From Pseudomonas sp. RIT-PI-S (lineage in GTDB: Bacteria > Pseudomonadota > Gammaproteobacteria > Pseudomonadales > Pseudomonadaceae), in contig NZ_JANZKJ010000002.1 in assembly GCF_025642975.1 (NCBI RefSeq), forward strand, positions 372,001 to 436,000: a DNA stretch of 64,000 nucleotides, given 5' to 3'. The number at the start of each line of letters is the position of its first letter. Positions within the stretch are counted from its first letter, which is position 1. Shown here one piece after another: positions 38,943 to 48,436 of the stretch. Made by a program: the position numbers and the translations under genes. The notes beneath the pieces are model-generated. The model ran no database searches, was not told where the DNA came from, and saw only the letters and a program-made list of their open reading frames with translations.

Positions 38943-39914
38943 CTACAAACCCTTGGGCTTGAAGAACAGCGTATCGCCCTTGCTCAGCCCGGCCAGGCTG
39001 TCGTGGTCCTTTACCACTTCGGCCTCGATCAACTCCTCCTGGCCGTCGACCTTCAGGGTTACCCGAGTGGTTGCGCCTAGCGGACGAATGTCGCGCACCT
39101 GCGCGGCGTGATGAGCTTCCACCTCAGCCCTGGAAAGCGACACTTCATGCGGGCGGAACTGCAGCGGCTGATCGCCACCCAGGTGCAGGCGGTTGGAGTC
39201 CCCAAGGAAGTGGTACACGAAATCACTAGCCGGGCGTTCGTATACCTCGCCCGGTGAGCCGATCTGCTCGATTACACCTTTGTTCATCACCACGATGCGG
39301 TCCGCCACTTCCATGGCCTCTTCCTGGTCGTGGGTCACGAACACCGACGTCAGGTTGATCTCCTCGTGCAAGCGCGCCAGCCAACGGCGCAGCTCTTTGC
39401 GCACTTTGGCGTCGAGAGCACCGAAGGGCTCGTCCAGCAGCAGTACCTTGGGCTCGACCGCCAGCGCGCGGGCCAAGGCAATACGCTGGCGCTGACCACC
39501 GCTCAGTTGCTCGGGATAGCGGTCGGCGAGCCAGTCCAGCTGGACCATGTTCAACAGCTCGTGCACCTTCTCGGCGATGACCGCTTCACTGGGGCGCTGG
39601 TCCTTGGCTTTCATCCGCAGGCCAAAGGCGACGTTGTCGAACACGCTCATATGACGGAACAACGCATAGTGCTGGAACACGAAGCCGACATTGCGATCCC
39701 GCACGTCATGCCCGGAGACGTCTTCGCCATGGAACACGATGCTGCCCTGGTCTGGGGTTTCCAGGCCAGCGATGATCCGCAGCAGGGTGGTCTTGCCACA
39801 GCCAGACGGGCCGAGCAGAGCGACCAGCTCGCCGCTACGGATGTCCAGGTCGATGCTGTTCAGCGCCTGGAACTGGTTGAAACGCTTGCTGACGTTACGC
39901 ACTTCGATCGACAT
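38943..39914 (-). CDS. cysA: Sulfate/thiosulfate ABC transporter ATPase CysA
   Basis: A 323-residue ATPase with Walker [32 protein letters not shown], signature [15 protein letters not shown], Walker [13 protein letters not shown] and switch [11 protein letters not shown]. The C-terminal TOBE-type domain ([12 protein letters not shown] to the end) is present but short compared with E. coli CysA (365). It is the last gene of oscA-sbp-cysTWA, 3 bp after cysW. Confidence 0.92.
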   Translation of the reverse strand: MSIEVRNVSKRFNQFQALNSIDLDIRSGELVALLGPSGCGKTTLLRIIAGLETPDQGSIVFHGEDVSGHDVRDRNVGFVFQHYALFRHMSVFDNVAFGLRMKAKDQRPSEAVIAEKVHELLNMVQLDWLADRYPEQLSGGQRQRIALARALAVEPKVLLLDEPFGALDAKVRKELRRWLARLHEEINLTSVFVTHDQEEAMEVADRIVVMNKGVIEQIGSPGEVYERPASDFVYHFLGDSNRLHLGGDQPLQFRPHEVSLSRAEVEAHHAAQVRDIRPLGATTRVTLKVDGQEELIEAEVVKDHDSLAGLSKGDTLFFKPKGL

Positions 39915-39917
39915 GAG

Positions 39918-40790
39918 TTATTCCTCCGCGGCGCTATGGCGCAGGCGGTCAAGACGGCTTTCGCTCCACTGCTTGAGCAGCAGAATGAACAAGGCAAGGG
40001 CCAGCAGCAGGCTGGCCACGCTGAAGGCAGCAACGTGGTTGTATTCGTTGTAGAGAATTTCCACGTGCAGCGGCAGGGTGTTGGTCACGCCGCGGATGTG
40101 CCCGGACACCACCGACACCGCGCCGAACTCGCCCATGGCGCGCGCTGTGCACAACACCACGCCGTAGGTAAGGCCCCATTTGATGTTGGGCAGCGTCACG
40201 TGCCAGAACATCTGCCAACCGTTGGCGCCGAGCAAACGCGCGGCTTCTTCTTCCTGGGTGCCCTGCTCTTGCATCAGCGGAATCAATTCCCGCGCCACGA
40301 AGGGCACGGTGACGAAAATCGTCGCCAATACGATGCCCGGCAAGGCGAAAACGATCTGCACATCATGATCGGACAGCCACGGCCCCAGCAGGCCACGCGC
40401 ACCGAACATCAGCACATACACCAACCCTGCGATCACCGGCGACACCGAGAACGGCAGGTCGATCAGGGTGATCAGCAGGCTTTTGCCGCGGAACTCATAT
40501 TTACTGGCGCACCAGGCAGCGCTCACGCCAAACACCAGGTTCAGCGGCACCGAAATCGCTACCGCCAACACGGTGAGCTTCAGCGCGCTGAGCGCGTCGG
40601 GCTCCAGGATGGCGCTGAAGAAGGTACCGAGGCCGGCCTTCAGCGCCTGCGACACCACGATGTATAGCGGCAGCAACAGGAACAAGGCGAAGATGATCCA
40701 CGCCAAGGTAATCAGCACCCGACGGGCTATCGGGTTGCCGCGCCGCGCTGCATTGGCGGCCTGCGCGGCCGAAAGGGTCGAACTGGACAT
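39918..40790 (-). CDS. cysW: Sulfate ABC transporter permease CysW
   Basis: A 290-residue permease with about six membrane segments and the coupling loop [54 protein letters not shown] at 40790 has AAGGAA 6 nt before it; a TTG at 40805 is rejected. It pairs with CysT to form the sulfate/thiosulfate channel. The gap to cysT is 11 bp. Confidence 0.92.
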   Translation of the reverse strand: MSSSTLSAAQAANAARRGNPIARRVLITLAWIIFALFLLLPLYIVVSQALKAGLGTFFSAILEPDALSALKLTVLAVAISVPLNLVFGVSAAWCASKYEFRGKSLLITLIDLPFSVSPVIAGLVYVLMFGARGLLGPWLSDHDVQIVFALPGIVLATIFVTVPFVARELIPLMQEQGTQEEEAARLLGANGWQMFWHVTLPNIKWGLTYGVVLCTARAMGEFGAVSVVSGHIRGVTNTLPLHVEILYNEYNHVAAFSVASLLLALALFILLLKQWSESRLDRLRHSAAEE

Positions 40791-40801
40791 GGCGCGTTCC
40801 T

Positions 40802-41620
40802 TCAAGGGGTTTCGATACGGCGCTGCAGCAGGTTGATCAGCAGCAGCAGAATGAAGGACACCACCAGCATCAACACGCCGATGGCCGTTGCCCCGGCATA
40901 GTCGTATTGGTCCAGTTTCACCATGATCAGCAATGGCAGGATTTCAGTTTTCATCGGCATGTTACCGGCGATGAATATCACCGACCCGTACTCGCCCACG
41001 CCCCGAGCGAAGGCCAGGGCGAAGCCGGTCAACCAGGCCGGGAGCAAGGCCGGCGCGAGGATATGCCGGAACACCTGCCACGGCCGCGCACCAAGGCACG
41101 CGGCAGCCTCTTCCACTTCCCGAGGAATATCCGCGAGCACCGGCTGCACTGTGCGCACCACGAAGGGCAGGGTCACGAAGGTCAATGCCAACGTAATGCC
41201 CAGCGGGGTATAGGCGATCTTGATGCCCAGCTCGGCGGCGAACTGGCCCACCAGCCCGGCCGGGGTGTAAAGCGCGGTGAGCGCGATGCCGGCCACGGCA
41301 GTGGGTAACGCGAACGGCAGGTCGATCATCGCGTCGATGATGCGGCGCCCCGGGAAGCTGTAGCGCACCAGCACCCAGGCCAGCAGGGTGCCGATCACGC
41401 CATTGAGCACTGCGGCATAAAGCGCCGTGCCGAAGCTCAGCTTGAGGGCGGCCAGCACCCGCGGAGCGCTGACGATCGCCCAGAGCTGCTCGGCGCTGAG
41501 CTGGGCGGCGTTGATGAACATAGCTGCAAGAGGTATCAGCACGATCAGGCTGAGGTACACCAGGGTGTAGCCCAGCGTCAGCCCGAAGCCGGGTATGACG
41601 GGGGAGATACGGCGCGACAT
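40802..41620 (-). CDS. cysT: Sulfate ABC transporter permease CysT (CysU)
   Basis: A 272-residue permease. It has [26 protein letters not shown] as first helix, [19 protein letters not shown], and the coupling loop [51 protein letters not shown], as in CysT/CysU. It is the second transport gene after sbp (69 bp gap). Confidence 0.92.
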   Translation of the reverse strand: MSRRISPVIPGFGLTLGYTLVYLSLIVLIPLAAMFINAAQLSAEQLWAIVSAPRVLAALKLSFGTALYAAVLNGVIGTLLAWVLVRYSFPGRRIIDAMIDLPFALPTAVAGIALTALYTPAGLVGQFAAELGIKIAYTPLGITLALTFVTLPFVVRTVQPVLADIPREVEEAAACLGARPWQVFRHILAPALLPAWLTGFALAFARGVGEYGSVIFIAGNMPMKTEILPLLIMVKLDQYDYAGATAIGVLMLVVSFILLLLINLLQRRIETP

Positions 41621-41689
41621 ATGTGTCCTTGTTTGAACGAACGGAGCCCGGGAGTAACCCGGGCCCTTTTCTTGCCAGTGCCTGACGCG

Positions 41690-42700
41690 TTATTGGGGCT
41701 GGTAAATCTGGTCGAACACCCCGCCATCGTTGAAGAACTTAGGCTGGGCAGTTTTCCAGCCGCCGAAGTCTTTGTCGATAGTCACCAGGTTCAGCTTAGG
41801 GAAGCTCGCTTCGTATTTCTTCGCCACTGCCGCATCGCGTGGGCGGTAGAAGTTTTTCGCGGCGATTTCCTGGCCGGCCGGGCTGTACAAGTGCTGCAAG
41901 TACGCCGTGGCGATTTCGGCGTTGCCTTTCTTCTCGGCGTTTTTGTCCACCACGGCTACCGGTGGCTCGGCGAGGATCGACAGCGAAGGCACGACGATAT
42001 CGAACTTGTCGGCGCCGCCGTCTTCTTTGAGCGCCAGGTGCGCTTCGTTTTCCCACGCCAGCAGCACGTCGCCCTGGCCGTTGTTCACGAAGGTGATGGT
42101 CGAGCCACGAGCACCGGTATCCAGCACAGGAACGTGCTTGTACAGGTCCTTCACGTAGGCCTTGGCCTTGGCTTCATCACCATTGTTGGCCTTCAGGCCA
42201 TACGCGTAGGCGGCAAGGAAGTTCCAGCGGGCGCCGCCCGAGGTTTTCGGGTTGGGGGTGATCACTGAAACGCCTTCCTTGACCAGGTCGCCCCAGTCCT
42301 TGATGCCCTTGGGGTTACCCTTGCGCACCAAAAACACAATGGTAGAGGTGTAAGGCGTGCTGGCCTCGGGCAGGCGCTTCTGCCAATCGGTAGGCAGCAA
42401 TTTGCCCAGGTTGGCGATTTCGTCGATGTCGCCAGCCAGCGCAAGCGTTACCACATCTGCCCTCAGGCCATCGATCACGGAACGGCCTTGCTTGCCGGAC
42501 CCACCATGGGATTGCTGGATCTTCACCGTATCGTCGGGGTGGGCCTGCTTCCAGAAGCTAGTGAACTCCGCGTTGTAATCTTGGTACAGCTCACGGGTAG
42601 GGTCGTAGGAAACGTTCAGCAGCTCGTAATCCTTGGCGACGGCGGAGCCTGCGAATAAAGCGGCAGTGATCGCGGCCAGCGCAAAACGGCGGGTGGACAT
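41690..42700 (-). CDS. sbp: Periplasmic sulfate-binding protein Sbp
   Basis: A 336-residue sulfate binder. The signal peptide ends FAGSAVA, followed by [24 protein letters not shown]. The sulfate-pocket segments are [51 protein letters not shown] and [25 protein letters not shown]. It feeds CysTWA. oscA lies 133 bp upstream on the same strand. Confidence 0.93.
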   Translation of the reverse strand: MSTRRFALAAITAALFAGSAVAKDYELLNVSYDPTRELYQDYNAEFTSFWKQAHPDDTVKIQQSHGGSGKQGRSVIDGLRADVVTLALAGDIDEIANLGKLLPTDWQKRLPEASTPYTSTIVFLVRKGNPKGIKDWGDLVKEGVSVITPNPKTSGGARWNFLAAYAYGLKANNGDEAKAKAYVKDLYKHVPVLDTGARGSTITFVNNGQGDVLLAWENEAHLALKEDGGADKFDIVVPSLSILAEPPVAVVDKNAEKKGNAEIATAYLQHLYSPAGQEIAAKNFYRPRDAAVAKKYEASFPKLNLVTIDKDFGGWKTAQPKFFNDGGVFDQIYQPQ

Positions 42701-42833
42701 GGTAATGCTCCTGATGGCGGCTTTTTCTATGTTGGCGTTTTTCTTATGGCGCGCTGGCGCTGCACGTCTCGTCTACGCGAGGCTGCATGGTCCTGCTGGC
42801 GCCCTCCGGAAGACCGGTCGGGAAAGCAATAAC

Positions 42834-43016
42834 TTAGTTGGGCTTGGAGCCAGTGCTCTGCAAGCGAAACTTTTCCTTGCGCTCGATCTGTACGACCTGG
42901 GCGTTATGAACGGTGATTTCCACCGCGCCGAAACGCAGGTCGCGCAAAGCGCTCTGGATTTCCCGAAGAATCGCGGTTTCGTCCTGTCCGTCGACACTAC
43001 GCAGCGGTGCGCTCAT
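42834..43016 (-). CDS. oscA: Sulfur starvation response protein OscA (YezD/DUF2292 family)
   Basis: A 60-residue protein, mostly the DUF2292 core ETAILREIQSALRDLRFGAVEITVHNAQVVQIERKEKFRL. OscA was reported in Pseudomonas as needed for use of organosulfur compounds and lies before sbp, as here; its mechanism is unknown. The start at 43016 (MSAPLRSVDG) has AGGAG 7 nt upstream. The frame open to 43094 has no family match. It heads the sulfate uptake operon, behind an AT-rich promoter region. Confidence 0.88.
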   Translation of the reverse strand: MSAPLRSVDGQDETAILREIQSALRDLRFGAVEITVHNAQVVQIERKEKFRLQSTGSKPN

Positions 43017-43094
43017 GGTTTTGCTCCTATGGAATCGGTTGCCCAGCGCAGTGCCAGGCTTGGGCCCACTATAAGAGCGCCGTTTTATTCTCAA

Positions 43095-43107
43095 AAATAA
43101 TATTTGT
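43095..43107 (-). promoter_or_regulatory. AT-rich 13-mer upstream of oscA shared with ssuE and tauA
   Basis: The + strand reads AAATAATATTTGT, 78 nt before the oscA start, in a 50-bp AT-rich island. The same element with one change precedes ssuE in the same orientation, and with one change precedes tauA. Confidence 0.45.
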
Positions 43108-43294
43108 GAATGTTTATAGCTTTAAAAGGCATAAGCGGTGAGCATCACCGCTCGTCTAAATAAACACATTTGCTTACCAATAAACGCCGTAAGCGAGGCC
43201 GTCTGGGCGGGAAATTCTTGTCCTATGTTTGCATGCACCGGCATTCTCGATAGATTCGTCGCAACGCTCCAGCACCCCCCGAGGCTTCTCGTCC

Positions 43295-44479
43295 ATGTGG
43301 TACAACGGTTTGCTCGACTTCACGGCCTGGCAGGTAGTGGCCGCCACCCTATTGATGACGCACGTGACCATCGTCGCCGTGACGGTCTATCTGCATCGTT
43401 ACTCCGCCCACCGCTCTCTCGAACTCAACGGCGCACTCAAGCATTTCTTCCGCTTTTGGCTATGGCTCACCACTGGGCAGAACACACGGGAATGGACAGC
43501 CATTCATCGTAAGCACCACGCCAAATGCGAAACCGCCGACGACCCCCACAGCCCGGTGATCAAGGGGCTGGGAACGGTCATGCGCACCGGCGCCGAGCTT
43601 TACCGCGAGGAGGCTAAAAACGCCGAAACGCTGCGTATCTATGGCAAGAACTGCCCGGAAGACTGGATTGAGCGCAACCTGTACAGCCGATTCACCATGG
43701 GCGGTATCGTGCTGATGGCAGTGCTGGATCTCCTGCTATTCGGGATCATCGGGATCACCGTATGGGCAGTGCAGATGATCTGGATACCCTTCTGGGCCGC
43801 CGGAGTGGTGAACGGCCTGGGGCATGCCGTGGGCTATCGCAATTTCGAGTGCCGCGACGCTGCTACTAACCTGGTGCCCTGGGGCATCCTGATCGGCGGC
43901 GAAGAGCTGCACAACAATCACCATACGTACCCCAATTCGGCCAAGCTCTCCGTGCGCAAATGGGAATTCGACATGGGCTGGCTGTGGATTCGCCTGTTCA
44001 GCGCCCTGCGCCTGGCAAAGGTGAACCGCATAGCGCCCATCGCTCACCGCATTCCGGGCAAAGGTTCGATGGACATGGACACGGCCATGGCGATCCTCAA
44101 CAATCGCTTCCAGATCATGGCGCAGTACCGCAAACACGTGATTGGCCCACTGGTCAAACAGGAGCTTGCCAGAGTCGACCATTCCCTTCGCCACCGTTTG
44201 CGACGGGCCAAGCGGTTGCTCGCGCGGGAGCCGAGCCTGCTCAACGAGCGCAACCATGCGCGAATCAACACCATGTTGGAAACCAGCCAGGCGCTGAAGG
44301 TGATCTATGAAAAACGCCTGGCCCTGCAACTGATCTGGGCGCGCACCAGCTCCAACGGTCACGACATGCTGGCGGCCATGAAAGAGTGGGTGCACGAGGC
44401 CGAAGCCAGCGGCATTCAGTCCTTGCGTGATTTCGCCGACAGCCTGAAAACCTACTCCCTGCGGCCAGCTACTGCTTGA
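43295..44479 (+). CDS. desA: Acyl-lipid/fatty acid desaturase DesA
   Basis: A 394-residue membrane di-iron desaturase. The three histidine boxes are HRYSAH (34-39), HRKHH (71-75) and HNNHH (206-210), with hydrophobic segments around 10-32 and 137-176. In P. aeruginosa DesA introduces a delta-9 double bond into phospholipid acyl chains, mainly aerobically. The long C-terminal tail (after residue about 260) is polar and helical. The start at 43295 follows GAGG; earlier in-frame starts add a non-family sequence. No desaturase regulator is adjacent. Confidence 0.88.
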   Translation: MWYNGLLDFTAWQVVAATLLMTHVTIVAVTVYLHRYSAHRSLELNGALKHFFRFWLWLTTGQNTREWTAIHRKHHAKCETADDPHSPVIKGLGTVMRTGAELYREEAKNAETLRIYGKNCPEDWIERNLYSRFTMGGIVLMAVLDLLLFGIIGITVWAVQMIWIPFWAAGVVNGLGHAVGYRNFECRDAATNLVPWGILIGGEELHNNHHTYPNSAKLSVRKWEFDMGWLWIRLFSALRLAKVNRIAPIAHRIPGKGSMDMDTAMAILNNRFQIMAQYRKHVIGPLVKQELARVDHSLRHRLRRAKRLLAREPSLLNERNHARINTMLETSQALKVIYEKRLALQLIWARTSSNGHDMLAAMKEWVHEAEASGIQSLRDFADSLKTYSLRPATA

Positions 44480-44630
44480 CGCCAACTGCCTGGCGCAGCC
44501 TTCGCAGGGTGCGCCAAAGGGAACTTTGACCACTAAATTGGATCTGAGGCACATACTCGCTGGTTCAGCGGGCCATATCATGGCCACCTGTCGGTGGGCC
44601 AACCCTCGCCGTGTTCCAAAAGAAGCCGTG

Positions 44631-45623
44631 ATGATGGCCAACACACATGCTCCCTCCACACCGCTCGAGCAAATCCCTGAAGCTGCCGAAACGCTGCTGG
44701 CGCTGATGCACGCCCAGGGCGAAGTAGCACGCCTGAAGGAACGCGAAGAGCTGTTCAGTGCCTTGCTGGTCAGCGTGAATGCCGTACTTTGGGCGTTCGA
44801 TTGGGAAACCCAGCAAATGATCTACGTCAGCCCGGCCTACGAGCGCATATTCGGCCGCTCCGCGGGGCTGCTGCTGGCTGACTACAACGAATGGCGAGAC
44901 AGTATCTACCCCGACGACCTGGACTACGCCGAGCGCAGCTTGGCCGAGGTGCTGGAAAAAGGCTCCATCGAAGACCGGGAATACCGGATCATCCGGGCCG
45001 ACGGGCAGATCCGCTGGCTTAGCGACAAGTGCTTCATCAGTCATCGGCCTGAATCCGGCCAGCGCGTGATCGTGGTAGGCATCGCCGAAGACATCACCGA
45101 AAAGAAGCACCTCGAAGGCGAGCTGCAGCGGCTTGCCACCACCGATGTGCTTACCCAGAGCAGCAACCGCCGGCACTTTTTCGAGTGTGCGCATCGCGAA
45201 TTCGAGCAGTCCCGGCTCAATGACACGCCCATGGCATTCCTGCTGCTGGACATCGATGACTTCAAGATGATCAACGATACCTACGGCCACCAGGATGGCG
45301 ACCTGGTGCTGCAGCGCATTGCCGAGAGCGGCAAAGCGGCGCTGCGCCGTGGCGACCTGTTCGGGCGTATCGGTGGTGAGGAATTCGCCGCGGTGTTCCC
45401 GGGCTGCGCGCCAGACATGGCGCGGCAGATCGCCGAACGGCTGCAACGCGAGGTGCAGCGCCTGAGCTTCAGCAGCAATGGCAAGACCTACGGCATCACC
45501 GTGAGCCAGGGCCTGACCAATCTCAAGGTCGAAGACGAAGCGCTGGATAACCTCTATTCGCGCGCGGATGCGGCCATGTACCAGGCCAAGCGGCAGGGGA
45601 AGAACCAGATCATTATGTCCTGA
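44631..45623 (+). CDS. PAS-GGDEF diguanylate cyclase
   Basis: A 330-residue c-di-GMP synthase. A PAS-fold domain (about 46-155, ending GIAEDITEKKHLEGEL) leads through a short helix to a GGDEF domain (about 165-330). The active site is GGEEF (248-252). A product-inhibition I-site RxxD (239-242) lies five residues before it, so feedback control is expected. DIDDFKMINDTYGHQDGD is intact. No transmembrane segment is seen. The start is uncertain: ATGs at 44631/44634 lack a strong ribosome site, and an in-frame ATG at 44580 is possible. It follows desA by 151 bp. Confidence 0.85.
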   Translation: MMANTHAPSTPLEQIPEAAETLLALMHAQGEVARLKEREELFSALLVSVNAVLWAFDWETQQMIYVSPAYERIFGRSAGLLLADYNEWRDSIYPDDLDYAERSLAEVLEKGSIEDREYRIIRADGQIRWLSDKCFISHRPESGQRVIVVGIAEDITEKKHLEGELQRLATTDVLTQSSNRRHFFECAHREFEQSRLNDTPMAFLLLDIDDFKMINDTYGHQDGDLVLQRIAESGKAALRRGDLFGRIGGEEFAAVFPGCAPDMARQIAERLQREVQRLSFSSNGKTYGITVSQGLTNLKVEDEALDNLYSRADAAMYQAKRQGKNQIIMS

Positions 45624-45644
45624 GCGGCTCACGCCGCCTGCCCC

Positions 45645-45717
45645 GTAGCAGCTGGGCTTGCCTGCGACCTGTACCGCCACCGATCTAGGCCCCATCGCAG
45701 CCAAGGCCAGCCGCTAC
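45645..45717. repeat. Single REPIN-like palindrome of the GTAGCAGC family
   Basis: GTAGCAGCTGGGCTTGCC...CCAAGGCCAGCCGCTAC forms an imperfect hairpin of 73 bp between two convergent genes. Its right arm overlaps the HDOD stop codon. It is the same family as the tandem array at 27299-27581. Confidence 0.65.
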
Positions 45718-46919
45718 AGGTTCTCCCGCAGGGCCATGAGGGTAACTTTCGAGACCCCCAACAAACGCGCCGCTTTGCTTTCCACTACCGCCTGAATGTC
45801 CTCCTCCGCTGGCAGCATCGCCAGCTGCCCCGCCAGATTCATGACCAACGCCGGTTTGCCATAAACCCCCGCCAGGGAATAGACCGAGGCAATCAGCTCC
45901 CGCAGGTCCAGGGGCAGGCGCCAGCGGGTACGTAGTGCGGAACCGTAATTAGCGCCGAAGCGCTTCACTAAAGGGTCTATCTGCTCGTCCTCAAGCTTGC
46001 CCGCCGCCAATTTCCATTCGTGCAAAGTGCGCAACAGCGCAAGCTCGCCCAAGCGATGAAGCAGGCCGGCGCAATAGCACAGCTCCTGATCGATACCTTG
46101 CTGCCGAGCCAGGGTGCGCGCCAGTTCGGCGGTTTGCAGGGAGAGCTTCCAATAGGCCTGCGCATGTTCGGCCAGCGCCGGGTCATCCAAGCGGGCACTG
46201 CGCTTGAGCGCCAGGCCAAGGATCAGGTTCATGCTCTGGGTAGCACCTAGCCGTGTAAGGGCTTGCATGAGCGTGTTGACCGCCCCTTCCCGGTGCCGTG
46301 CGGCGCTGTTGGCGGCGGCCAGCAAAACGGCCGTCACCTGCGGGTCGGTACGGATGTCTTCTTCAAGCAGGCGCAGGTTGAGAGTGCGTGCCTTGAGGCT
46401 GCGCACCACGGCGTCATGCACTTCGTTCATCACCGGTGCCCCATCAGTGGCTTCCCGGCGGGTTTCCAGGAAACCGTTAAGGTCGATGTGCGGCATAACC
46501 GGCGGCACTTCACAGAACACCTCCTCGCCGCCTTCGAGCAACAAGGCGCTCAGGCGCTCGCGCAGTGCTTCGAAATTGACCGGTTTGGTGAGATAGGCGG
46601 TGGGCGCAAGAGGCACCGCCTCGCGAACGCTGGTGCTGTCGCCACGGCTGCTGAGCAGGATGAACGGCAGGCCGGGTGCTATGGTCCCGCGGCGGACCTG
46701 CCGCAACAACTCCAGGCCGTCAGTGCCTGGAAGCTCGCGGCTGGCGATGATGAGGTCGTGAGGCTGGTCCAACGCCAGCAACGCCTGCTTGCCATCCTCG
46801 GCAACCTCGACCTTGGCGTCGCAACGCACGCTGAGCAACAGCTGGGTCAGCAGGTCCCGGCTCCAGGGGTCCGCTTCGGCAATCAATATCCGGGGCACCG
46901 CATTTGACGTTCCAGTCAT
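45714..46919 (-). CDS. HDOD-domain protein with degenerate response-regulator receiver
   Basis: A 401-residue signalling protein. The N-terminal receiver-like domain (8-125) keeps the Lys of TKP (112), but the phosphoacceptor Asp is replaced by Ser60 (DLIIASRELPGTDG), so ordinary phosphorylation is unlikely. An HDOD domain (about 155-370; LRLLEEDIRTDPQVTAVLLAAANSA, CAGLLHRLGELALL) follows, lacking the HD-GYP phosphodiesterase residues. A short C-terminal helix resembles a helix-turn-helix end (AARLLGVSKVTLMALRENL). The start at 46919 has GGAG upstream; longer starts read into the gabT terminator region. Its neighbour across the repeat is a GGDEF cyclase. Confidence 0.82.
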   Translation of the reverse strand: MTGTSNAVPRILIAEADPWSRDLLTQLLLSVRCDAKVEVAEDGKQALLALDQPHDLIIASRELPGTDGLELLRQVRRGTIAPGLPFILLSSRGDSTSVREAVPLAPTAYLTKPVNFEALRERLSALLLEGGEEVFCEVPPVMPHIDLNGFLETRREATDGAPVMNEVHDAVVRSLKARTLNLRLLEEDIRTDPQVTAVLLAAANSAARHREGAVNTLMQALTRLGATQSMNLILGLALKRSARLDDPALAEHAQAYWKLSLQTAELARTLARQQGIDQELCYCAGLLHRLGELALLRTLHEWKLAAGKLEDEQIDPLVKRFGANYGSALRTRWRLPLDLRELIASVYSLAGVYGKPALVMNLAGQLAMLPAEEDIQAVVESKAARLLGVSKVTLMALRENL

Positions 46920-46996
46920 GCAGGCGCTCTCCACAGGCGCAACTACGGCGCGCCCCTTAGAGATATATAGGCCGCCCCGGGAGGATCTCCAAGTAA

Positions 46997-47018
46997 AAAA
47001 CCCGCCTTTTGGCGGGTT
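46997..47018 (-). terminator. Rho-independent terminator of gabT
   Basis: The stem AACCCGCC / GGCGGGTT with a 4-nt loop is followed by TTTTTT on the minus strand, about 25 bp after the gabT stop. It separates gabT from the HDOD gene. Confidence 0.88.
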
Positions 47019-47042
47019 CTTCACAGCAGACACACCAGGCGA

Positions 47043-48320
47043 TTACAGCTCGGCGAAGCACTCTTCGAGAATGGCCAGGCCTTTCTCCAGTTGCTCGTCC
47101 GGCGAGGTGAGCGGCACCAGGATGCGCAGCACGTTGCCGTAGGTCCCGCAGGACAGCAGGATCAGGCCTTTTTCGCGCGCCTTTGCGACCACTTGAGCGA
47201 CCGCAGGGGCATTCGGCTTATGGCTATCGCCGCCTTCGAACAACTCGACCGCGATCATCGCGCCGAGGCCGCGCACATCACCGATCACCGGGTACTTAGC
47301 CTGGATGGCGCGCAGCCGCGAGGTCAGGCGCTCAGCCACATCCTGGCAGCGCTGCAGCAGCTTCTCTTCCTCGAACACATCCATCACCGCCAGCGCAGCG
47401 GCACAGCCCAGCGGGCTACCGGCGTAGGTGCCACCCAGGCCACCCGGGGCAATGGAATCCATGATTTCAGCCTTGCCGCACACGCCAGCGAGCGGGAAGC
47501 CGCCAGCAATGGACTTGGCGAAGGTGGTCAGGTCTGGCACCACGCCCATTTGCTCCATGGCGAAGAAGGTGCCGGTACGGCCAGCGCCAGTCTGCACTTC
47601 GTCGGCGATCAACAAAATGCCGTGCTGGTCGCAGAGGGCGCGCAGGCGCTTCATGAAGTCCTTGGGCGCTACATAGAAGCCGCCTTCGCCTTGAACGGGC
47701 TCGATGATGATCGCGGCGATGTCACGTGGCTCGGCATCGTTCTTGAAGATCCGCTCGATGCTGGCGATGGAATCATCCACGCTCACGCCGTGCAGTTCGC
47801 ACGGGAACTGGGCGCGGAATACGCCGCCGGGCATCAGGCCCATGCCGGCAGAGTAAGGCACGACCTTGCCGGTCAAGCCCAAGGTCATCATGGTACGGCC
47901 GTGGTAGGCGCCGGTGAAGGCGATTACCCCGGCACGGCCAGTAGCCGCGCGGGCGATCTTCACGGCGTTTTCCACCGCTTCGGAGCCGGTGGTGACCAGC
48001 AGGGTTTTCTTGGCGAAATCGCCAGGCACCTTGGCGTTGATTTTTTCGCACAGCTCAACGTAGGGCTCGTAAGCCAGCACCTGGAAGCAGGTGTGGGTCA
48101 GCTTGCGCAGTTGCGCTTCGACCGCGGCAACGATCTTCGGATGCAGATGGCCGGTGTTGAGCACTGCGATACCGCCGGCGAAGTCAATGAACTCGCGGCC
48201 TTCCACGTCGGTGACGGTGGCGTTTTTCGCGTGGTCGGCGAAGATCGGGTGGATCTGGCCCACACCACGGGGAACAGCGGCCATGCGCCGCTGCATCAGG
48301 GATTCGTTGGTCTTGCTCAT
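47043..48320 (-). CDS. gabT: 4-aminobutyrate--2-oxoglutarate aminotransferase GabT
   Basis: A 425-residue class III PLP aminotransferase converting GABA and 2-oxoglutarate to succinate semialdehyde and glutamate. It has TTGSEAVENAVKIARAATGR, IADEVQTGAGRTGTFFAMEQMG and the cofactor Lys in LTTFAKSIAGGFPLAGVCG. GGAGC precedes ATG at 48320. It follows gabD by 116 bp and ends at a strong terminator. With SpuC and SpuB/SpuI it completes polyamine degradation through GABA. Confidence 0.94.
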   Translation of the reverse strand: MSKTNESLMQRRMAAVPRGVGQIHPIFADHAKNATVTDVEGREFIDFAGGIAVLNTGHLHPKIVAAVEAQLRKLTHTCFQVLAYEPYVELCEKINAKVPGDFAKKTLLVTTGSEAVENAVKIARAATGRAGVIAFTGAYHGRTMMTLGLTGKVVPYSAGMGLMPGGVFRAQFPCELHGVSVDDSIASIERIFKNDAEPRDIAAIIIEPVQGEGGFYVAPKDFMKRLRALCDQHGILLIADEVQTGAGRTGTFFAMEQMGVVPDLTTFAKSIAGGFPLAGVCGKAEIMDSIAPGGLGGTYAGSPLGCAAALAVMDVFEEEKLLQRCQDVAERLTSRLRAIQAKYPVIGDVRGLGAMIAVELFEGGDSHKPNAPAVAQVVAKAREKGLILLSCGTYGNVLRILVPLTSPDEQLEKGLAILEECFAEL

Positions 48321-48436
48321 GAAAGCTCCATTGGCCGCTCATCGACGGCGCTGATCAGGTAGGGCGCTTCGACGCTAGGCAGCATGCGATGATCGACTGC
48401 CCAGCGGTACCCAGTGCCCAGTGTGACTGCCGGCGA

